A stretch of 18,125 nucleotides of DNA from Thioploca sp. (GTDB lineage: Bacteria > Pseudomonadota > Gammaproteobacteria > Beggiatoales > Beggiatoaceae): NCBI GenBank assembly GCA_011371325.1, contig DRQV01000002.1, positions 1 to 18,125 of the forward strand, written 5' to 3'. Numbering within the stretch: position 1 is the first letter of the stretch; each line of letters begins with the position of its first letter. Made by a program: the position numbers and the translations under genes. Shown here piece after piece: positions 13,319 through 18,125 of the stretch. A model generated the notes under the pieces. The model searched no databases, was not told where the DNA came from, and saw only the letters and a program-made list of their open reading frames with translations.

Positions 13319-16300
13319 CTAATTAATCATACTAACCGCCATATCAACATCTACTGTAACCAAACGTGAAACTCCAGCTTCCTGCATAGTAACACCTATC
13401 AATTGATCAGCTATTTCCATAGTAATCTTATTATGGGAAATAAAAATAAATTGCACAGTTTCTGACATAGCTTTAACCAAGGCACAGAAACGTCCCACAT
13501 TAGTATCATCGAGTGGAGCATCAACCTCATCTAACATACAAAATGGTGCTGGATTTAACTTAAATATCGCAAATACCAACGCTATTGCCGTCAACGCCTT
13601 TTCACCACCAGACAGCAAGTGAATATTAGTATTACGTTTACCAGGTGGGTGAGCCATAATCGTAACTCCAGCTTTTAGAATATCATCCCCAATCAACTGG
13701 ATATTAGCTTCTCCACCACCAAACAAGCGAGGAAACATATCCTGCAAAAAAACATTAACTTTATCAATTGTTTCTTTAAACCTAGTCTTAGTCTCTCGAT
13801 CTATAGTTTTTATCGCATTTTCCAAAGCTTGCATGGCTTTATTTAAATCATCAGTCTGTTCATCAAGTTTTTGTTTACGTTCTGCTTGTTCCTCAAATTC
13901 ATCTAAAGCAGCTAAATTAACTGAACCTAGTTTTTCCAACTTACGTTCTACAGCTTCAATTTGAGCATGCCAGCTTTTTTCATCAGCATATTCCGGTAAA
14001 TCAGCTAACAATGCTACTGGACCAAATTCCATTTCAGCCAATTGTTCATCCAAACCTTGTCGTCGCACCTCATTAGCCTGACATTCCATTTTAGCTTGCT
14101 CAATATCAGCTCGTAATTCAGTACATTTTGCTTCTAATCTATGTCGTTCTCCATCATAATCATTTAATGTTGCTTCCAGATGCTCATAAGTTTGTTTAGC
14201 TTGGGTTAAAATTTCCTCTGCTTCAGTTTTTTTATGCTGATAAGCAAGCAATTCTGTTTCCATATCATCCAATGGTTCAGATTGTTTGATTAAACTTTGT
14301 TGCAAATCATAATTCTGTTCAGATAACTGTTCTAATTGATTTTGCAACCGCTCAATACCTTGTTGTAATCTGGATTGATCAGTACGCAATGATTCTAATT
14401 TTACTTCTATCTTATGTCGTTCATCTTTAATAGATTGCCAAATTTGACTAGTTTGAGCTACAGTTTCTTGATATAAATCCCGTTGTTGAGTTAAATCATC
14501 TCGTTCATCAGCTAATATTTCCATTTCTTCTAAAGCAGTATGTAGCTTATCACGAGTTGTTTGTAAGTCTATTTCATCTTGACTAATTTGTTGAGTTAAT
14601 TCGTATTGTTCTTTATTTAAGCGTTGCAATTGAGCTTTGCTATGTTCTAATTGGACTTGTTTGCCACTATGCTTAGATTGTAAATCTGCTTCTTGTCGTT
14701 GAGTAACATTGAATTGTTGTTGAGCTTGTTCCCGAGAATTTTCTTGGGCATATAAAGCTATCCGATTTTGTTCTAATTCGGTAGTAAGCTGTTGTACCGT
14801 TACATTTAAACTATCCAACTTAGTAGTAATTTTAGTAATTTCCTGTTTACGAGCTAAAATTCCAGCATTTTCATCAACTTCTTGCTGACTATATAACCAT
14901 TGCGAACCAAACCATAAACCAGTTGAGGTAATTACTGACTCATGTTCTGCCAATTGCTTACGAATCTGACAAGCAGTTTTAATATCATCAGCTACTCGAA
15001 CCCCAGCTAATAAACTAGACAGAGGCCAAGGTGCTTGAATTTTATTCAGTAATAAACTTGTAGTATTATTTTCGTTATTTTCAATATGATGAGGAATTTC
15101 AAATAGAGATAATTTACCGGCTGGTGGATTTAGCAATGCTTCTTGCAAAATTGTCATGTCTTCTATACACAAAGCTTGTAACTTAGTTCCTAACACTATT
15201 TCCACGGCTATTTCCCAACCAGCTTCTACTTTTATCGATTGAGCTAAACGAGGTACATCATGCAAACCATAGCTTTGTAACCAAGCATTTAGATCATTAT
15301 CATTAGTTCCTAAGGCAGATTCTTGCAAAGTTTCTAATGAAGCTAATCTACCATTAAGTTTATGTACTTCTGCTTGTTGTTCTTGTAACTGAGAAGATTG
15401 ATTTTCAGTGATGGAACGTAGTTTGGTTACTTCCTCATAATGCTTAGTTAAAATATTCTCAGCCTGCATTAAATCAGTTTTAACATTAGCTATTTTTGTT
15501 TCCAAATCAGCCACAACTTGTTCTAATTCAATAATATCTAAATTATCATTTTCCTGTTGTAAACGCTGTAAACGTTGCTTGTTCTGCTCTAATCTTTGTT
15601 CTAAATTTTCAGTTCTAGCTCGTTCAATTTGAGCTCGTTGAGTTGGTTCAGCAGAACGTTGGTTAAAAGCATCCCAATTATATTGCCATTCTTCTAGCTG
15701 ATTTTGAGATTCCTGTAAAGACTGTTCAGCCATTGCTTCAGATTCTAATTTAATTGTTAATAAAGCTTCTGTATCAACAAGATTAGTTTCTAATTTAACT
15801 AATTGTTGCTTATCCGAATTTAAAGTTTGGCTGGTTTCAGTCTGTAATCTTTCTACTTGCTCTAAATCAAATTGTAATTGTTCACAACGTTCATTAGCAT
15901 GCAGGATATTCTGCTCTAATTTGGTTATTGCAGTATCTATAATGTGGAAATTATTTTGAGCTTCTGTTAAGGTGCTTTGAGCAATATTTTGGGCTTTACG
16001 CTGTTGTTTATGAGTAGAATCAAAATCTTGTAAAGATAATAAATCTTTTTCTAAAACTGCTACTTGTTCATCAATATATTGTTGTTGATCTTGTACCGCT
16101 ATATCCAAAGCATGCCAACGGATTGCCTGTAATTGAGCTTTTAATAAGTGATGAGATTTTTTTAATTCTTGGAATTTAGTTGCTTGTTTAGCTTGTCTTT
16201 TTAATTTAGCTAACTGTTTATCCAGTTCATTTTGTAAATCCTCTAATCTAGTAAGATTTTCCCGAGTATGCCTCATGCGTAATTCAGTTTCTTTACGACG

Positions 16301-16816
16301 TTCTTTATATTTGGAAATTCCCGCAGCTTCTTCAAAAAAAACTCGTAATTCTTCTGGTCTAGCTTCAATCAAACGGGAAATTGTACCTTGTTCAATTATG
16401 GCATAGCTACGTGGGCCTAAACCAGTGCCTAAAAATAGGTCGGTAATATCTTTTCTACGACAGCGAACTCCATTGATAAAGTAAACTGATTGGCCTTTAC
16501 GAGATATTTGTCTTTTTACTGCAATTTCAGACTGTTGTGGATATTGTGGTACATTAACATTCTCAAAAACTAATTCTATGGAAGCTTGTTCAATAGCTTT
16601 ACGATTACGAGAACCATTAAAAATTACATCACTCATGGATGAACCACGTAATTGCTTGGCCGAGCTTTCCCCCATCACCCAGCGGACAGCATCAATAACA
16701 TTGGATTTACCACAGCCATTTGGCCCAACAACTCCAATTCGATTACTTGGGAACGCAAGTGTTGTGTAATCTACAAAGGATTTAAAACCAGTTAATTTGA
16801 GTTTACTAAGACGCAT
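13319..16816 (-). CDS. smc: Chromosome segregation protein SMC (condensin ATPase)
   Basis: SMC is the ATPase of the bacterial condensin, which with ScpA and ScpB loops and organises the chromosome for segregation. The 1165-residue length is usual. The N-terminal ABC half has Walker A GPNGCGKS (31-38). Long coiled-coil arms run from about residue 165 to 500 and about 660 to 1000, rich in Glu, Gln, Leu and Lys. The hinge lies at roughly 515-650 (YGLHDVPRLAQSI, VEIVLGTKLQALCIED). The C-terminal half carries the signature LSGGEKALTA (from 1068) and Walker B FCMLDEVD with D1096 and E1097, then the D-loop. All ATPase motifs are intact. The ATG at 16814-16816 has only a weak Shine-Dalgarno, but the family start MRLSKLKLTGFKSF fixes it. 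The downstream neighbour is lysC, not zipA-ligA as is common in other gammaproteobacteria with SMC. Confidence 0.97.
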   Translation of the reverse strand: MRLSKLKLTGFKSFVDYTTLAFPSNRIGVVGPNGCGKSNVIDAVRWVMGESSAKQLRGSSMSDVIFNGSRNRKAIEQASIELVFENVNVPQYPQQSEIAVKRQISRKGQSVYFINGVRCRRKDITDLFLGTGLGPRSYAIIEQGTISRLIEARPEELRVFFEEAAGISKYKERRKETELRMRHTRENLTRLEDLQNELDKQLAKLKRQAKQATKFQELKKSHHLLKAQLQAIRWHALDIAVQDQQQYIDEQVAVLEKDLLSLQDFDSTHKQQRKAQNIAQSTLTEAQNNFHIIDTAITKLEQNILHANERCEQLQFDLEQVERLQTETSQTLNSDKQQLVKLETNLVDTEALLTIKLESEAMAEQSLQESQNQLEEWQYNWDAFNQRSAEPTQRAQIERARTENLEQRLEQNKQRLQRLQQENDNLDIIELEQVVADLETKIANVKTDLMQAENILTKHYEEVTKLRSITENQSSQLQEQQAEVHKLNGRLASLETLQESALGTNDNDLNAWLQSYGLHDVPRLAQSIKVEAGWEIAVEIVLGTKLQALCIEDMTILQEALLNPPAGKLSLFEIPHHIENNENNTTSLLLNKIQAPWPLSSLLAGVRVADDIKTACQIRKQLAEHESVITSTGLWFGSQWLYSQQEVDENAGILARKQEITKITTKLDSLNVTVQQLTTELEQNRIALYAQENSREQAQQQFNVTQRQEADLQSKHSGKQVQLEHSKAQLQRLNKEQYELTQQISQDEIDLQTTRDKLHTALEEMEILADERDDLTQQRDLYQETVAQTSQIWQSIKDERHKIEVKLESLRTDQSRLQQGIERLQNQLEQLSEQNYDLQQSLIKQSEPLDDMETELLAYQHKKTEAEEILTQAKQTYEHLEATLNDYDGERHRLEAKCTELRADIEQAKMECQANEVRRQGLDEQLAEMEFGPVALLADLPEYADEKSWHAQIEAVERKLEKLGSVNLAALDEFEEQAERKQKLDEQTDDLNKAMQALENAIKTIDRETKTRFKETIDKVNVFLQDMFPRLFGGGEANIQLIGDDILKAGVTIMAHPPGKRNTNIHLLSGGEKALTAIALVFAIFKLNPAPFCMLDEVDAPLDDTNVGRFCALVKAMSETVQFIFISHNKITMEIADQLIGVTMQEAGVSRLVTVDVDMAVSMIN

Positions 16817-16878
16817 TATTTATGAATTATCTAAGTCTTTAATTTGAAATACAACTAGATATGTAAATAATTTTTTCT

Positions 16879-16887
16879 ATTATAGCA
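16879..16887 (-). promoter_or_regulatory. Extended -10 promoter for smc
   Basis: On the minus strand this reads TGCTATAAT, an exact extended -10 element (TGnTATAAT). It lies about 62 nt before the smc ATG, implying a leader of roughly 55 nt. No TTGACA-like -35 is present at 17 nt, which is tolerable for an extended -10 promoter. It separates smc transcription from the glycosyltransferase gene upstream. Confidence 0.55.
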
Positions 16888-16923
16888 TAGAATTATCATT
16901 GATATACTTGAAGTTTTTATAAT

Positions 16924-17880
16924 TCATCTAAAAATAAAATCTTTATATGCTTTAAACAATGGTTCAAATAGATAAAAATCTCGCCGTTTAATTAAAGCTA
17001 AACTTTTCCCGATAAATCTAGTTATCAATACTAATGGCAATAAATAACGATGAAAATTAGCCGTATATTTTAGCGTACTTAAGTTCTCATAATAATTAGC
17101 CTGTTTTATTTTATCCAAATTACCTTCAGTTACGTTACCAATACTAGCACTACCTTTATGATAAACCAGACTATCTCGACACCAACCAATTTTATAATTT
17201 TGTCGGATTAATCGTTGACAGTAATCTAATTCTTCATAAAATAAGAAATATTCTTCATTTAATAAACCTATTTTGCGGATGGCTTCTACTTGGAAAAACA
17301 TGGAGGCTCCATATACATAGTCAATTTTTATTGGGTGTTGTTGGACTTTTTTAACTAGTTGGCCAGCTAACATTGGTTTAAAAATAGTAAATAATGGGAA
17401 ATAACGACAGCCACCAGCACATTGGATGGTATCTCGTTGATAATAATTCATTACTGTGCTTCCAAGTAAAGCAATCTGAGGATTAGCGATAGAATATTCG
17501 TACAGTTTGGCCAAAGAATTAGAATTTACAATAGTATCGTTATTTAATAACCATAAGTATTTGTAATGTTTAGTAATTAAAGCATACCGTATTCCAATAT
17601 TATTGCCACCAGCAAAACCTAAATTAGCCCCAGTTTGAATTAACACAAAAGAATGATTTAGTGCATCAGTAGTAAAGCGATTATGAGAAAAAACACCAAT
17701 TTTGGTAGGAGAATAATGTTGTTGAGCCCAAGTTAAAATTTGCTCAAATGAATCATCCTCAGAAGCATTGTCACAGACAATAATAGTAGGAGTGTAAGAA
17801 AGCTGTTGGAGTGAATCTAAACAGGCTACGGTATTTTGCCAACCTTGCCAGTTAAGAATTATAATTGCTATTTCGTTCAA
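16924..17880 (-). CDS. Family 2 glycosyltransferase (rhamnosyltransferase-like)
   Basis: This 318-residue GT-A fold enzyme probably transfers a sugar from a nucleotide-sugar donor to a cell-surface glycan at the cytoplasmic face of the membrane. The N-terminal beta strand IAIIILNW (4-11), the CDNAS motif (36-40) and GANLGFAGGNNIGI (84-97) are the hallmark of GT2 rhamnosyltransferase-like enzymes such as WbbL. The metal-binding motif is NNDT (113-116, D115), and the catalytic region has GASMFF then FYEELDYCQRL near residue 225. There is no transmembrane segment that I can see, so it is likely peripheral. The start is a TTG at 17878-17880; no ATG is available between it and the upstream stop, and no clear Shine-Dalgarno is present, suggesting low expression or coupling to the regulator gene 31 nt upstream. 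Acceptor and sugar cannot be assigned. Confidence 0.85.
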   Translation of the reverse strand: MNEIAIIILNWQGWQNTVACLDSLQQLSYTPTIIVCDNASEDDSFEQILTWAQQHYSPTKIGVFSHNRFTTDALNHSFVLIQTGANLGFAGGNNIGIRYALITKHYKYLWLLNNDTIVNSNSLAKLYEYSIANPQIALLGSTVMNYYQRDTIQCAGGCRYFPLFTIFKPMLAGQLVKKVQQHPIKIDYVYGASMFFQVEAIRKIGLLNEEYFLFYEELDYCQRLIRQNYKIGWCRDSLVYHKGSASIGNVTEGNLDKIKQANYYENLSTLKYTANFHRYLLPLVLITRFIGKSLALIKRRDFYLFEPLFKAYKDFIFR

Positions 17881-17911
17881 AATAGGATAACTATGATATT
17901 TATTGAAATAA

Positions 17912-18125
17912 TTATTCGTGGCTCAATTTTCCTTTCATAAGCTCAATCATTTCCTTCAAGTATTTAACCTCAAGTTGGAGTTTTTCTATTTCGTGTTGTG
18001 CATTTGAATTATCAAATATCTTGTTATCATTACAACTATTATTATCCCCTACCCCTATCAAGCAAACAAATCCTTTCTCTCCAAAATTAAGTAGTTCCAT
18101 TAAATCTATTTCAAAAATTTTAGCA
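17912..18125 (-). CDS. XRE-family transcriptional regulator, C-terminal part only
   Basis: The frame ends with TAA at 17912-17914 and is open to the right edge, so the N-terminus is outside the window; the ATG at 18098-18100 is probably internal. Upstream of that Met the frame reads AKIFEIDL, and with MELLNFGEKG this matches the last helix of XRE/Cro-C1 HTH domains (typically xKIAxxFxVxxxELLxFGE). The final 25 residues (EIEKLQLEVKYLKEMIEL, then a basic tail) form a heptad-like coiled coil, a dimerisation tail seen in many small XRE regulators. The DNA-binding helices are not visible. It lies 31 nt upstream of the glycosyltransferase on the same strand, so the two may be co-transcribed; any regulatory link is inference. 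Confidence 0.6.
   Translation of the reverse strand, partial: AKIFEIDLMELLNFGEKGFVCLIGVGDNNSCNDNKIFDNSNAQHEIEKLQLEVKYLKEMIELMKGKLSHE

Noticed and set aside
1..18125. CRISPR array, transposable element or prophage
   Set aside because: No regularly spaced direct repeats, transposase, integrase or terminal repeats around a gene cargo were seen; the csrA inverted repeat lacks any recombinase.

Overview
The window reads as ordinary, dense chromosome of an AT-rich gammaproteobacterium. The evidence is a ChpA-type N-terminal module (type IV pilus chemosensory family), the lysC-csrA gene pair that is a conserved neighbourhood in many gammaproteobacteria, an SMC protein rather than MukB, and strong A/T preference at third codon positions. 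Large secreted proteins built from DUF11 and SdrD_B-like repeats, beside an oxygen-sensitive 2-oxoacid:ferredoxin oxidoreductase, would fit a gliding or filamentous sulfur-oxidising lineage of the Thiotrichales/Beggiatoaceae kind. That placement is inference; no rRNA or phylogenetic marker was tested.

Left part, plus strand (1-8468): the 3' end of a gene encoding the N-terminal domain of ChpA (FimL-like, no histidine kinase part); an 850-bp AT-rich gap with a hairpin and a possible coding relic; a 1570-residue secreted protein with a signal peptide, about five DUF11-like beta-sandwich regions, three SdrD_B-like repeats and a C-terminal propeller-like domain; a strong rho-independent terminator; and, starting right after the terminator's T-tract, a second secreted protein with two tandem PPC-like domains and a distinct C-terminal module. 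The two secreted proteins probably act at or beyond the cell surface.

Right part, minus strand (8650-18125), read from right to left: the 3' end of an XRE-family regulator, a GT2 glycosyltransferase with a TTG start, smc with a good extended -10 promoter, lysC (aspartate kinase), csrA (global RNA-binding regulator), and a tightly overlapping three-gene operon for the gamma, alpha and beta subunits of a pyruvate-type ferredoxin oxidoreductase, with no delta (ferredoxin) subunit gene. The plus- and minus-strand blocks converge at 8469-8649, where two inverted repeats lie.

No CRISPR array, transposase, rRNA, tRNA or phage module was found. The least expected signals are: a perfect 12-bp inverted repeat bracketing csrA; a terminator abutting the ribosome-binding site of the second secreted gene; a stand-alone ChpA N-domain; a possible internal start in lysC for a separate regulatory subunit; and a large surface protein with no recognisable anchor or secretion tail. 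I did not find a convincing new multi-gene system.
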